Source of the DNA: Takakia lepidozioides
Lineage: Eukaryota; Streptophyta; Takakiopsida; Takakiales; Takakiaceae
Direction of reading: 5' to 3'
DNA length: 64,000 bases
Assembly (NCBI GenBank): GCA_030704615.1
Contig: CM060733.1
Coordinates: forward strand, 46,996,001-47,060,000
The position numbers were made by a program, and so were the translations under genes. The notes under the pieces were generated by a model. It was not told where the DNA came from. It did no database searches and worked only from the letters and a program-made list of their open reading frames with translations. Below, piece after piece: positions 1-12,100 of the stretch. Position 1 is the first letter of the stretch; every line of letters begins with the position of its first letter.

Positions 1-335
1 CCGTCTTCTTTGACGACCTCAGCAATCCAATGAGCTCTAGTTTGAATCGACCAGAATGAGGAGGAATTTTTGTTGAAATGTGTGGAAAAGCTTGAAAGAA
101 GGAGTATGTAGGGAATAACAGATTTACAGGGATTTGTGCTATCGTGATATTTTCGATGCGTACTTGTTTTGTGTTACTGAAAAATTTGTACCGTCGGTTC
201 GAATTGTGATGCAGGGTGGTGGGATTTCAACTCTGGATCCGGAGCAACTTATTTGTTCGGTACCAACATTTTGGCGAGGGTGTGGGTCGTTGGCAGGCTA
301 CCATCGACCTTGCTCCTAATGTAGGGTTAAGAACA

Positions 336-3300
336 ATGCGGAAGGACGGACTCAACAGGGACTCTTTTGACACCGGTGGGGTTGTGAGCAGGCTGTGTAA
401 GGATGGAGAATTGAAGGAAGCAGTACGTATTTTGGATCAGATGGTGCATCGAGGGTTTGGCGCGTATTCTGCGACCTGCGCTTGCCTCTTGGACAGATGT
501 GCTAAGACGAAAGCTCTGGCAGATGGCAAAGGGCTCCACGCCCACATCATTGAAAGTGGATTCGAGCCAGACATCTTCCTAGGGAATGCCCTTGTCAGCA
601 TGTATGTGAAGTGCAGGGATGTTGAGGATGCGCGGCAAGTGTTTGACAACATGCCTGAACGGAATGTGGTCTCATGGACTGCCATGATTGCAGGACTTGC
701 TCAGGACGGGCATGGTTCACATGCATTTGAACTATTCCGGCAAATGGAACAAGAAGGAGTGAAGCCTGACAAGGTCACTTTTATTAGCATCATCACGGCA
801 TGTGCCAACCCGGCTGCCCTGGAAGAAGGCAAGCAGCTCCATGCAAGCATTGTTAGAGCTGGGTTTGAGTCAGATGTTCGATTGGGGACTGCCCTGGTAG
901 GCATGTACTGCAAATGTGGGAGTGTAGTGGATGCGCGGCGAGTGTTTTCGCAAATGCCGGAACGAAATGCAGTGTCCTGGACTGTCATGATTGCAGGACT
1001 TGCTCAGGAAGGGCATGGTGCAGAGGCACTGGAACTCTTCCAGCAAATGCAACGAGAAGGCATGAAGCCTGACAAGGTCAGTTTTATTAGCATCCTCAAC
1101 GCATGTGCCAGTCTAGCACTGCTGAAAGAGGGCAAGTGGGTCCATGCCCACATTATAGAATCTGGATTTGAGTCAGATGTCCGAGTGGGGAATGCCCTTG
1201 TCAGCATGTATGTGAAGTGCAAGAGTTTGATGGATGCGCGCCAAGTGTTTGAGAAAATGCCTGATCGAGATGTGGTCTCCTGGACTGCAATGATTGCAGG
1301 ATTAGCTCAGCATGGACATGGAGAAGAGGCTAATGAACTCTTTCAGCAAATGCAAGGAGAAGGGGTGAAGCCAAACAAGATCACGTTCATGAGCATTCTT
1401 AGGGCGTGTGCAAGCCCAGCGGATCTGGAACAGGGGAACCTGCTCCGTGAGGGCATCATCAAAGCTGGATTTGAATCAGATGTCCGAGTGGCAACTGCTC
1501 TTGTCAGCATGTATTGCAAGTGCGGAAGTTTGATGGATGCCCGCCAAGTGTTTGACAAGATGCAGAAGCGAGATATTATCTCATGGAATGTGATGATTGC
1601 AGGAAATGCCCAGCATGGTCACCATGAAGAAGCTTTGGATTTGTTCCAGCTAATGCAAGGAGAAGGCATGAAGCCAGACAAGGTTAGCTTTATTAGCATC
1701 CTCACAGCATGTGCTAGCCCAGCTGCTCTGCAACAAGGCAAGAGGCTCCACGTGAGCATCATCAAAGCTGGATATGAGTCAGACGTCCGAGTGGGAACTG
1801 CCCTTGTGAGCATGTATTGCAAATGTGGGAGTGTGATTGATGGGCGTCGAGTTCTTTACAAAATTTCTAATCGAAATGTGATCTCATGGAATGCGATCAT
1901 TGCAGGATCTGCTCAGCAGGGTCATGGTGATGAGGCTTTTGAATTTTTTCGGCAGATGAAAAGAGAAGGGCTCAAGGCTGACAAGGTCACTTTTATGAGC
2001 ATCCTCAATGCATGTGCCAGCCCTGCAGCTCTGGAACAGGGCAAGCAGCTCCATGCAGACATCGTCAAAGCTGGACTTGAGTCGGATGTCCAAGTTGGGA
2101 ATGCCCTTATCAGCATGTATGGAAAGTGTGGGACCGTAGTGGATGCGCGCGGAGTGTTTGACAATATGCCTACACGAGATGTGATCTCCTGGAATGCAAT
2201 GATTGCAGGATCTGCTCAGCATGGTCATGATGCAGAGGCTTTCGAACTCTTTCGACAGATGCAAAGAGAAGGCATGAGGGCCGACAAGGTCACTTTTGTT
2301 AGTATCCTCAATGCATGTGCCAGCCCAGCAGCTCTGGAAGATGGCAAGCGGCTCCATTTGGCCATCATCAAAGCTGGACTTGAGTCAGATGTCCGAGTAG
2401 GGACTGCCATTGTGAACATGTATGTGAAATGCGGTAGTGTGTTGGATGCACGAGGCGTGTTCCTCAAAATGCCTGAACGAGATGTGGTCTCGTGGACTGC
2501 GATGATTGGCGGACTTGCTCAGGAAGGGCATGGTACAGAGGCATTAGAGTTATTTCGGCAAATGCAACAAGAAGGCGTGAAGCCTGACAAGGTCAGTTTT
2601 ATCAGCATCCTCAATGCATGTGCCAGCGTAGCAGCCCTGGAAGAGGGCAAATGGGTCCATGCTCACATCATAAAATCGGGATGTGAGTTAGATGTCACTG
2701 TCGGGAATGCACTCGTTGACATGTATGCCAAGTGCGGGAGTGTAGTGGATGCATGGGAGGTGTTTGATAAAACTTCTGAAAGAGACTTGGTCTCTTGGAA
2801 TGCAATGATTACGGGATATGCCCAGAATGGGTGTGGTGATGAGGCCCTCCAACTCTTTGAAAAGATGCAACAGGAAGGGGTGAAGCCAGATGAGGTCACA
2901 TTCATTGGGGTTCTCTCTGCATGTAGCCATGTTGGCCTAGTGGATGAAGGTCAGCATTACTTCCTTACCATGAGACAAGATCATGGTATCACACCATGTG
3001 GGAAGCACTATGGCTGTATGGTGGACCTTCTTGGCCGTGCAGGGCGCCTGGATGATGCAGAGGACTTGATCAACAAAATGCCATTTGAACCAGAAGCTCC
3101 TGTGTGGGGGGCTGTGCTTAGTGCCTGCAGAGTTCATGGCGATGTGGAGCTAGCAGAACGGGCTGCGGAGAATATCCTGAAGTCAGAACCCCAAAATGCT
3201 GGAGTGTACGTGCTGCTTTCAAACATCTATTCTGTGGCTGGTAGGTGGAATGAAGTAGCAAAAGTGAGGAAAGTGCTGCAGGACAGAAGTGTGAAAAAGG

Positions 3301-3710
3301 AACCAGGACGCAGCTGGATTGAGGTGAAGAATAGGGTACATACATTTTTTGCAGAAGATAGATCCCACCCGCAATCTGATGAGATCTATGCTGAGTTGGA
3401 GAGACTAACTAGGCTGATGAAGGAGGCAGGATACATGCCAGACACACGTTTTGTCTTGCATGACGTGGATCAACAGATAAAGGAACAGGCTCTGTGTCAC
3501 CACAGTGAAAAGCTAGCTATTGCTTTTGGGCTCATTAGCACACCGGCGGGAACTCCTGTCCGCATTGTGAAGAACCTTCGAGTGTGTGGTGACTGCCACA
3601 CCGCTACCAAAGTTATCTCCAAGATTGTCGGGCGAGAAATTGTTGCAAGGGATGCCAACCGCTTTCATCACTTCAGGAATGGGGTGTGTTCTTGTGGGGA
3701 TTACTGGTGA
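336..3710 (+). CDS. PLS-class pentatricopeptide repeat protein with E and DYW domains
   Basis: Single intronless frame of 1124 residues from the first in-frame ATG; an in-frame stop lies at 207. The body is built of eight near-identical blocks of about 101 residues, each an S-P-L triplet with the recurrent phrases MYxKCGS, DARxVF, MPERDVVSWTAMI, PDKVxFxSIL and ACASPAALEEGK. P2-L2-S2 and E-type repeats follow (LLGRAGRLDDAEDLI, SNIYSVAGRW), then a complete DYW domain of about 95 residues with HSEK, CGDCH and the C-terminal CSCGDYW. That domain has the zinc-binding and cytidine-deaminase signature (HxE and CxxCH). Known for the family: such proteins bind organellar transcripts and carry out C-to-U editing in plastids or mitochondria. 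A short N-terminal stretch of about 45 residues before the repeats could be a transit peptide. The target transcript cannot be told from sequence alone. The high identity between repeats suggests recent internal duplication or gene conversion. Confidence 0.95.
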   Translation: MRKDGLNRDSFDTGGVVSRLCKDGELKEAVRILDQMVHRGFGAYSATCACLLDRCAKTKALADGKGLHAHIIESGFEPDIFLGNALVSMYVKCRDVEDARQVFDNMPERNVVSWTAMIAGLAQDGHGSHAFELFRQMEQEGVKPDKVTFISIITACANPAALEEGKQLHASIVRAGFESDVRLGTALVGMYCKCGSVVDARRVFSQMPERNAVSWTVMIAGLAQEGHGAEALELFQQMQREGMKPDKVSFISILNACASLALLKEGKWVHAHIIESGFESDVRVGNALVSMYVKCKSLMDARQVFEKMPDRDVVSWTAMIAGLAQHGHGEEANELFQQMQGEGVKPNKITFMSILRACASPADLEQGNLLREGIIKAGFESDVRVATALVSMYCKCGSLMDARQVFDKMQKRDIISWNVMIAGNAQHGHHEEALDLFQLMQGEGMKPDKVSFISILTACASPAALQQGKRLHVSIIKAGYESDVRVGTALVSMYCKCGSVIDGRRVLYKISNRNVISWNAIIAGSAQQGHGDEAFEFFRQMKREGLKADKVTFMSILNACASPAALEQGKQLHADIVKAGLESDVQVGNALISMYGKCGTVVDARGVFDNMPTRDVISWNAMIAGSAQHGHDAEAFELFRQMQREGMRADKVTFVSILNACASPAALEDGKRLHLAIIKAGLESDVRVGTAIVNMYVKCGSVLDARGVFLKMPERDVVSWTAMIGGLAQEGHGTEALELFRQMQQEGVKPDKVSFISILNACASVAALEEGKWVHAHIIKSGCELDVTVGNALVDMYAKCGSVVDAWEVFDKTSERDLVSWNAMITGYAQNGCGDEALQLFEKMQQEGVKPDEVTFIGVLSACSHVGLVDEGQHYFLTMRQDHGITPCGKHYGCMVDLLGRAGRLDDAEDLINKMPFEPEAPVWGAVLSACRVHGDVELAERAAENILKSEPQNAGVYVLLSNIYSVAGRWNEVAKVRKVLQDRSVKKEPGRSWIEVKNRVHTFFAEDRSHPQSDEIYAELERLTRLMKEAGYMPDTRFVLHDVDQQIKEQALCHHSEKLAIAFGLISTPAGTPVRIVKNLRVCGDCHTATKVISKIVGREIVARDANRFHHFRNGVCSCGDYW

Positions 3711-3779
3711 TGATAATTTTTAACAAGAAACAAACTTAAACGTGAGATCGTGGGTGTTGTGTCACGTCTTCCCAGCTGT

Positions 3780-3810
3780 CCCGATTCTTGGCGTTAAGAC
3801 CTTTGTAAGG

Positions 3811-3848
<38 letters not shown>

Positions 3849-3935
3849 GCTCAAACTGGGCGCGGGGTCAATGGCCACAAGGCTACGGCAAACAACGTCT
3901 TATGAGTACAATCTCTCTCTCTCTCTCTTTGCCAT
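3780..3935 (+). repeat. Dispersed repeat copy flanked by CT microsatellites
   Basis: A 65-bp conserved core (GCTCAAACTGGGCGCGGGGT, then CCACAAGGCTACGGCAAAC and ATGAGTACAAT) sits between two (CT)n runs. The same core recurs at 26340-26412 and 26015-26075, and inverted at 13457-13520. It behaves like the 3' part of a retroposed element such as a SINE or LINE tail. I found no convincing A and B boxes, so the class is open. Confidence 0.6.
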
Positions 3936-4797
3936 TGTGATGCCATCCTCCTATGCAACCATCAGTTGGGTGCAAGTTGTGTTCATGTTCCTCAACATCT
4001 GCTGGATTGATATCCTTTCTGTGCACTCCCTATTAAGGACCAGCAAGTACATGTCTAACTGAAACATGTATGGAATCATTGTTGTGCATTGTAAGAGTCT
4101 GCAAATTTTTGGCTCATCTTCCCCATAGGCCTTGTCTCGCATCTGTTCTGCAACAAGGGTTGCCCTTCACCCCCTTTCTCTTGGTTTCTCGTTCGCGTAT
4201 TGTTTATCTGCCTCTTATTTTCAGGTGTGAGAATTGGTTTCTTTTGCTTTGATTTCTATCCTTGCCATGGCCAGCCTACTCGGCAAGTCACACCATCTCT
4301 CAGGTTTGGTTCATATCCTGCAGTTGCTGAAAGACCATCCTGCTTGAATTCCTTGATTACCACAAGTGATTCTCAATGAGTGAATTGAGGTAAGGTTCTC
4401 TAGTGTATGATCTGTGGAGTGTCGCCACCAGTTGAGGCAAGACAAAACAAAAGGAAAATTAAACAAGCTCATGTTTTCATACTCCTTGACACAGTCCCTT
4501 ATAGTCCTTTATGGAAGGAGCCTGATCTTTACACAAAATAACGTGCTCTTTTCCTATAGAACGTGAGCTTCACACTTGCAATTGCCACGCTTATAGGAAT
4601 GCAACCGTCCGATGTGGAGGCTTGGAAGTGGATCTTGGCCGTTGGTGGGAAAGAAAGGACAATGAAAAGCGGCCGCGCATGCAGTAGCAGGTGGCGCATG
4701 GCCATGCCATGCATGCATGCATGGGATGGATGCATGGCATTCAGGAAGAAGGGCGCTTGTTGAAAGAAGGAGAGCAAGAAGCGCTGTTGCTGGAAGG
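3936..4797. other. Intergenic region and NF-YC promoter/5' UTR
   Basis: Contains the 3' flank of the PPR gene and the upstream region of the NF-YC gene. I see no coding signal. A run of overlapping GCATGC/CATGCATG motifs at about 4674-4736 lies 60-120 bp before the NF-YC start. Such RY-like CATGCA elements are found in some plant promoters; a role here is inference. Confidence 0.45.
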
Positions 4798-7166
4798 ATG
4801 GCCGCGCATCCGCACCACCTGCCGTCCTCAGCACCGTCCATGCCGCACGCCTCTGCTGTCATGCCTCCGCAAATGCACTATCCGCAGGCGCAGCAGCAGG
4901 TGAGTCGTAATACATTTTGTCCGGTTTGATTTGTAAGGTGTTTGGAGTTTGAATTTTTTTTTTGACCCTGGTTATACGCAACGGTGCGATGGAGGGAATT
5001 GCTGTGGGACGATCTTGGAGAAGTATCGGGGGCTAATTTGTTTCGTTGGCGTGTTCTTCTAACTCCGGCTCCAAAGCGCAGATTCAGCCGCAGCTTCACT
5101 ACCAGCAAATTCAAAAGCAGCAGCTGCAGCTCTTTTGGCAACAGCAGATCCAAGAGATGGAGCAAGTGAATGGTACGAATTTCGAAATACCCGATGGTCT
5201 TTATTGTGGCGAGATTGAACGTATTGACTTGCATTGACTTTGCTGTTGATCTTGTTCACAGAGTTCAAAAATCATCAGTTGCCCTTAGCGCGCATTAAGA
5301 AGATTATGAAGTCGGATGAAGATGTGAAGGTAAACATGTCGGTTCTTCTCTGATCGTAAGCTCTCTTATCTTCTCAGAGTAGGTCTTGAGAGAAGAATAT
5401 TGGATGTGTTGATGACGATTTAAAAGCAGTTCTCTGCGATTACTAGGAGTGCAAGACGATTTTCAAGAAGCAGTCTGATGTTTCCAGGGTACCTAATCTC
5501 TATATCGAAGGATCCGGATGTACCGACGACAGTGTATATGGTTTTCCATCTGCAGAAGTTGGAGTGAAAATGCAATGCAAAATAATCAATTTAGACGGAA
5601 AGCTTGGGAGGCTTGGCATTCAAAGTCAGGTCTTCTTGTTCGTGTGGCTACACAGTGCTTGGAGTGAGGCGTTTATGGTTTGTTTAACAGATGATTGCTG
5701 CGGAAGCCCCGGTCCTCTTTGCTAAAGCATGTGAAATGTTCATTCTGGAGTTGACCCTTCGCTCGTGGATCCACACGGAGGAAAACAAGCGACGAACACT
5801 TCAAAGAAATGACATTGCTGGGGCTATCACCAGGGGTGACATCTTCGATTTCCTTGTAGACATAGTTCCTCGAGATGAGCTGAAGGTGAATCATCATTCT
5901 CACCTTGAAATTGAACACTCTAATTATTTGTTGTATTTTGATTTGTCTTCGTTTCAATGAGAGCTAGTTGCTTTGGTCAATCTGAGAATCTGTTGGCTTT
6001 CAGGATGAGGACTTGGGAGTACCTTGGTCAGGCATGGCAGGCGACACAGTATCATATGGAGGGATGTATTATCCCACTCTTCCTTCACAGCCAATGCACC
6101 ATCCCATGGCATCTCCTGTACTTCCCTCGTCTCTTTAACCATTTCTTACACGCATTTGAAATTTGTCTTCCACTGGCATGTGTGTGAAGAGATGTTGTGT
6201 ATGAAATCAAGAAATGATTGAAATCCGCTATAGATCCTTGTTATCTGAAATAAGTTGGTTATCATCAATTGATATTATTTGGTGTTTTCATTTCCTGTGA
6301 TTTTTGTAGGGGTTCATATACCAAATCTATTTTCTGTCTGCTAACTGTCAATACCTAAATAGGTGATGCTCTTTCTGCTAGAGCCGTCAGATGCTCTGGG
6401 AGTTTTGTTTTTACTTCTTAAGTTGTTGAGGCACTACATCATATCATAAAGGTGGCACGGTCAGTCGAGCATGTCTTTATGTTAGGTGAAGTCCACATTG
6501 TCACCAGGCAACATGGATTCAATGGTGTGAAAACATCAACCAAGCCACCTTCTCTTGATGCGCCTGTCCCCAGGAGATGATGGTTGTTCAACCGACACTG
6601 GCTCCCAATCCTCAAATGATGTATCAGCCACCGCAGGTATCCTTTGTCAGAGCATTAATTCTTGATTGGTTTGATTTGCATTAACAGCACAGGTCCCAGT
6701 ATTGTCTCTCTCATAGGAATCTGTCTGGTTTTGTGTAATTGCTGCTGAATAATTGGTGAATAATACACTTGCTTAACAGAACCTAGCTGTGTGTGAGGTC
6801 CTTCACAGTTTTGCTCTGTTGAATTTGGGTCTGGTTCATGAGGTATTGATGTGGTGTTGCCATAATTCTGATGGAAACTCCTCGATCACATGGGTGCAGA
6901 ACCCATGGGGTTGTATGTGGAGTTCTGTAAATAGGTCTTAAACATGTGCTTGAATTTGTACCTCCTTGCTAACTCCCTCACTCGTGGTTTACTAGCACTG
7001 TGCTTGAATATAGCCGTCTCAAACCTGGACAAGGCACACAGTTTTCACATGTAGCATGCTGTTGCTTAGAACTCATGTCTTAATATTAGTTAGGTGAAAA
7101 TTTGTCTTTGATTCCACTCTGATGAAGCTACTTTTGGTACTGGTACAGCAAGGACATATGCAGTAA
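4798..7166 (+). CDS. NF-YC: Nuclear transcription factor Y subunit C (histone-fold, HAP5 type)
   Basis: Seven exons with GT-AG borders and consistent phases: 4798-4899, 5082-5172, 5262-5329, 5691-5885, 6004-6117, 6574-6636 and 7149-7166, giving 216 residues. A Q-rich, H/P-rich N terminus (1-64) precedes the conserved histone fold (about 65-152). Diagnostic phrases are [49 protein letters not shown] and [14 protein letters not shown]. The tail is M/P/Q-rich and ends QGHMQ. Known role: NF-YC pairs with NF-YB, and the dimer recruits NF-YA to CCAAT boxes or CONSTANS-type proteins in the nucleus. The core is split by introns after DEDVK and after PRDELK. The last exon encodes only five residues; I placed it by frame and splice sites, so the very C terminus is the least certain part. 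Plant NF-YC proteins are usually 190-260 residues, so this one is complete. Confidence 0.93.
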
Positions 7167-9148
7167 ATATTGGTCAGCTGCAAGGTCTCGGTGTTATCAA
7201 GCGGAGAGGAAGATCAAGCTCACCAAGTGGGCACTTACGGAAGGAAGGGAATTTGTTAGTGCAAGGAGCTCCACTGACATTGAAAAATTCACCCCAATGA
7301 GGTCTCACATTGTCTAGGGGATGTAGTGGTTGTGCCCGTTTGAACAGTCTGGATCAGCCCTTCAGGAGGTTGCTGTTTGTTGCTAGGTGGATGTTTCAAG
7401 AGCCAATTGATAGCAACATAAATGGTATTTAGTTTGTTATGCAGAAGATTCTTTTGCATCAATGAAATTGCATAAGGGGATTTGTGGTCCCCCAATAACT
7501 ACACAGCAGCCTCATCTGTGAGTCTTTGCACGGTTGGAGTGTATGGTTCTGTGCTTTGCTGTTTTGGGAATGTCAAATAAAGACACTTGTATGGCAGCTT
7601 CAGAGTATTTTCTGTATCTGAACATTCCCCGGAAGTAAACAAGAACCTGAATTAAGTATGAACGTAGCTTGTAATCCACGAACTGGGCGTGGGCCAGGTA
7701 TAACCGCTTCAGATATATTTGTATCTCCCTGAAGTTGCAGTTTAAGTGTTGCTGAGGAGAGGCACTGAGTTGACTCTTTGCAGAGACACATTTGTTGAAA
7801 AACATCTTGATTGAAGGTTGGCTTGACCTTTGGCCCTCTCATGTATGGGATTCAAATGCCGTCTTGTCTTTTACCTGGGGGTGGTGAGAGCAGCAATATC
7901 ACCAGAGCTTGGTTATGAGTATGATGAAATGATTTGTCTTCCAAAGGAGGGGAATGAATAGAAGCTTCCGCGATGGAGAATGGTATACCCATGATCCACC
8001 CTTACCTATGCATTTGTACTTAAGCATTTGTTTGGGATTCCTCGGTGATCACCTGTCTGGCTGGTTGTATGTGGAAACTCAGAGGTGGAGGGTTGCATGT
8101 ATTATGGTTGTGAACAGACAATATTCCAAAGGTGTGGCATGTACTCCAACTTTAGTTAACCCAGATGTGCAATCTAGTCTTAAATTGCTTCCGCTGATCT
8201 ATTTTACGTAACGAGAACTACAGTAGTTTGTTGCACTGCGGATTCAGGCAGATATAGCAAACTGCCCAGGACAAGCTACACAGACTGTTGTTCTCATGAC
8301 TGCGGAGGACTGGAGATTTTCTGTCTTCACACGGTATCGATGTACTGAGTTCTTTGCGTTGGAAACGCCAAAAGAATGGCAGAAAGCTGACACTTGCTCA
8401 CCTCGGAGAACTCGCGTTCTGTGCCCTCAATCTTTTGAAAATGGTATCTCTATCCATGCTCAATGAGATACAGATGAGAAGCCAGCAGTCATCACATCTA
8501 GACGTCTAGACCTTGTCCGCACAAACACTCATCAGTTGATCTGGATACCCGTAGCATCCACAAAAGCAGACACACAGCTTTTTGAAAAGGACTCGACGAG
8601 CATGACTTATATCCAACCATGCTGTGTGCCAAAATCTTGAACTTGTATTACACCAGGTGTCAATTATAGAGTGTTTAGTAAAATGTCCGTAAGCCTGCCA
8701 CCCAAGATTTAGTCTGACCAAACCTCTAGTCTAAGCACTGATGCCGTGTACCTGGTTTCTGGAAAGCATGCTGTAGATTGCATGCCAATGTAGCTCAACC
8801 AAATCTTGAAAGAGTATTGGTGACTGTTTTTCTATCATCGGTGGAGGGAAGTGACTTTCCAAATGCCCCACCGAATGCCAGGCAGAACAAGAAACATTAA
8901 CCCTATTTTCCTGAAAGAATGCCAATGTTAAAGCCTAATAAGATACAAAGATGATGGAAGTACTGTAACACCCTTATTCTGCTTCCAAACTTTCCCTGGA
9001 TTTTGAACAGAGGCTTCCCACTTTACAAGAGCTTCATAACCATGTGGTGCAGCGGGAGAGGGTCTGGAGGCAACCTTCAATGTACAAGCAAGGGCAAATC
9101 CATCATGGCGAATGACTGCAGGAGAGACCAGGGACCCAATGGTCTCAT
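7167..9148. other. NF-YC 3' flank and intergenic spacer
   Basis: No supported gene. The first few hundred bases probably hold the NF-YC 3' UTR. The rest lies between two genes pointing toward each other (NF-YC + and the AT2G19390-like gene -), so it also holds the latter's 3' UTR. Short open frames here show no family signature. Confidence 0.5.
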
Positions 9149-12100
9149 TCACATCATCATGGTAAGTTCCGACAAATCGTCCATTGGAACATCTAATCCC
9201 ATAAGGAACTCATCTGACGGTTGCAAGCCGGAATCCTCGACTTCAAAGTCAAGCCATTCCCCCAAATCCTCGTGAGCCTTACTCAAATCTGGGACCCCCA
9301 AATCCTCTATGCCAGGCAAGGGCAATTGCGAGAGATCTGCCATTCCCTCACTGTCAACTGCATTCCTGCGCTCTTTGGCTGTACCAGGGGCTGGCAGTAC
9401 CGCCATAAGGTTTTGCTTTGTCGCCACCAATTTATCTGTCAATAAAGGTTGTGCAGAGGAGCCCTGTGCCAAAGGCCTGTCCTTGGAGGGTTGCCGCTCA
9501 ACATCATGTTTCTCCACCAATGCACTGACTGCTTTCAAAAATTGTGGAATCTTTAGCCGTGGTTTCGTCTTGGTCTTACGCTCCCCTTTGATGTTGCTGA
9601 GGCTGGGCCTTGCAGCAGCACTCTCGCCACCACGGCTGTGGCTACCTGGTGCCCCCTTCCCGTCACGGTCACGCTCGCTGCGCTTGCCTTTTATCCCACC
9701 CAGGCCATTGATGCCCAGCGAGTTGACATTGCGCATGCTGGCAGGGCCAGCTACATCTTCCAGTAAGACTTCCCGCTCCTTTGCCCGTAAAGGCCAGCCC
9801 TCGTCTTTGGCTGTTACATGCTTGCTAGAATGCGCTAGGGGTGTCTGCCCCTCTAATGAATCAATTTCTGCCTTTATCCTCCCTTCCATCGGATGGACTC
9901 CTGGTCGATCAATCACTTCAGTTTGTACAGCAGCTGTTGCAGCATGGACACAATCAATTATAATAAACAAATAGAGGAAAGGCAAACAAATTGATGCGAT
10001 AATGAGCCGCTAGCTAGCATAAGTTTTCACGAAGCTTCTTTTGAGATACCTGGCTAAGAGATTTTTCCTATGTGGATGTGCTTTTCAACAGCATATAAAG
10101 AAGGAACCTGGTCCACAAACCTGCAGGCTGTAGAGGTGACGTAGTTGTGGAGGCAGGGGCTTCAGCAGGAACAAGGGTAGCACCTGCCTCATTCTCCGCA
10201 GGACCGACAGCACCCATGCTGATCTTGTTCACCTTAGGAGGGATGCAGAAGAGCAAATCACGCAGAGTAGGGTCTACAATGCAGTTCTGTCCCTCTTCAA
10301 AACTGCGAACCCTTGCCACCACCCTCTTGGCAAATGCCAGTGCGGCAGCTCTTGCACCTTTGGCAGACGACGCCTTGGAGCCAGAGCTTCCCCCTCGAGG
10401 ACCCTGCATAGGAGGGTCAAAGTCAAAGTCAAGACACAAAACCAGCCACAGAAGGAAAAAGTATGCTTTTTCTGATAGAAATAACATGAGCATATAGAAT
10501 CTGTAGTGTTAAGCAGACCTCACATGGGCCTCATAGGCAAAGTGACAGGGCAAACATTTAGAGCAGAATTCTGCACCATGGTGCAAGTCAAGCCAGACAA
10601 CGAGCATGATGGCAATCTCAAATCATTCAGACCAAACCCCTTCCCATCAAGGTGGGACATGGAATTACAGTGAACTAAAGGTTGCCCATAAATTAGGAAC
10701 TGTAGCCATAACTCTGGGTTGGGTCAGTGACAATAAAAGCATGTTATCCATGTTGTGGCTACAAAATTTGAATGGGAACCACTGACTGTCCCATCTTTTG
10801 TGACATAGGAAAAAGATTAAAGGGTTACCATGCGCTTAGTGTAGGCCAGGCCCACAAACTTGTCCATTGCCAGGCATTCCCGAGCCCTGTGTTTCACAAT
10901 CACATCCAGCTATTTCAGGAAAAATTGAGAAACAGGAGAACAGAAAAGCAGAGTTGGAATGTCCAAAGATGTGCATTTCGGTAGGGATGGACAATTGAGC
11001 TGCTGCTAAACTTCCAGGTGCGGCACTGGCAGCCAGACCCTCTCCATCACATGGATGGCAACATTCTGATCTGCTACAATGGTTTACCATTGGCTTTGAT
11101 TCCTGGTTTTAATGAACATGATGAAGCAGCAGAGATAAAGCCAAACCTTTCTTCAGCTTGCTTCCTGGCCAGAAGCACATTTTCGAGACTACCGATTCGT
11201 TTTTTATTGGTGCAAACCTGCACGCCAACATCCCAATGCGGCCTCGTTAGAGTTCCTGTAGTATTTGCAATGAAGTATCAAGATTGCGTGTTTCCGTTTG
11301 CAGAACCAGGACTGTTCACATCAATTAGTGACATGTTAATACTGTTGAATACTTAATGCCAGAGTTGTGAATCTAAGAGCAGAATCCAACAAGGGATTAG
11401 ACAAGAACCTGATCTTTGAGTTCACGCTGCAGTTTCCTAAGCTCCTCACTGATTTCGTCATCTTCTCGTTCAGATAACTGTTTATGTGCACCCATCCATA
11501 CTCACTCGTCAAACCAGCTCTCGGTGTTGCTATCTCTCTGTCTGCCAGTCTGCATAACTATCACTATACTAGCTATTCTGCTGCTCCCTGAAACTCTCTA
11601 GAAAACCAAACTGCTATGCAGTTGGCTGTGAGAGAGTGGTGGCCGCTTGAGTTTAAGCCTGTTATCTGATAAGAGGGGCTGTGTACGGGCTAACTGAGAC
11701 CACAAGGCTAAAACATCTGTTGTTGGGGAGGCTTCCAGCTTGGCAACATCTCTGTCTGTGGAGGCAGTTAAAACTATCAGCTAAAAGGTCAGGGTTCTAC
11801 CAAGTAAAGCTAGAGCAGGGGAGCTGCAACAGCCTTGCTCTGTAATTGCCTTGGACACTGCTATAGGAAGCCTCTAACAAAACCTTACTAACACACGATT
11901 GGAAGATCCTCAGACTTGACACACAGCTGAACCTAAACTGACTACCTGTGAAAGTGTAAATGCTAATCAGGCAACCTATGAAGAGGACACATTGAAAGAA
12001 ATTACTGCCAAATAAATCCAACCAAACCAGGCTTCCTGGGAGGGAACTCACCACTTGATCAGGTAGCAATCCAACACTCTGAAGCTCCAGTAGTAGCCTA

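Noticed and set aside
327-3345. Numerous minus-strand frames across the PPR gene
   Set aside because: They are shadows of the repeated coding sequence and share its 303-bp periodicity.
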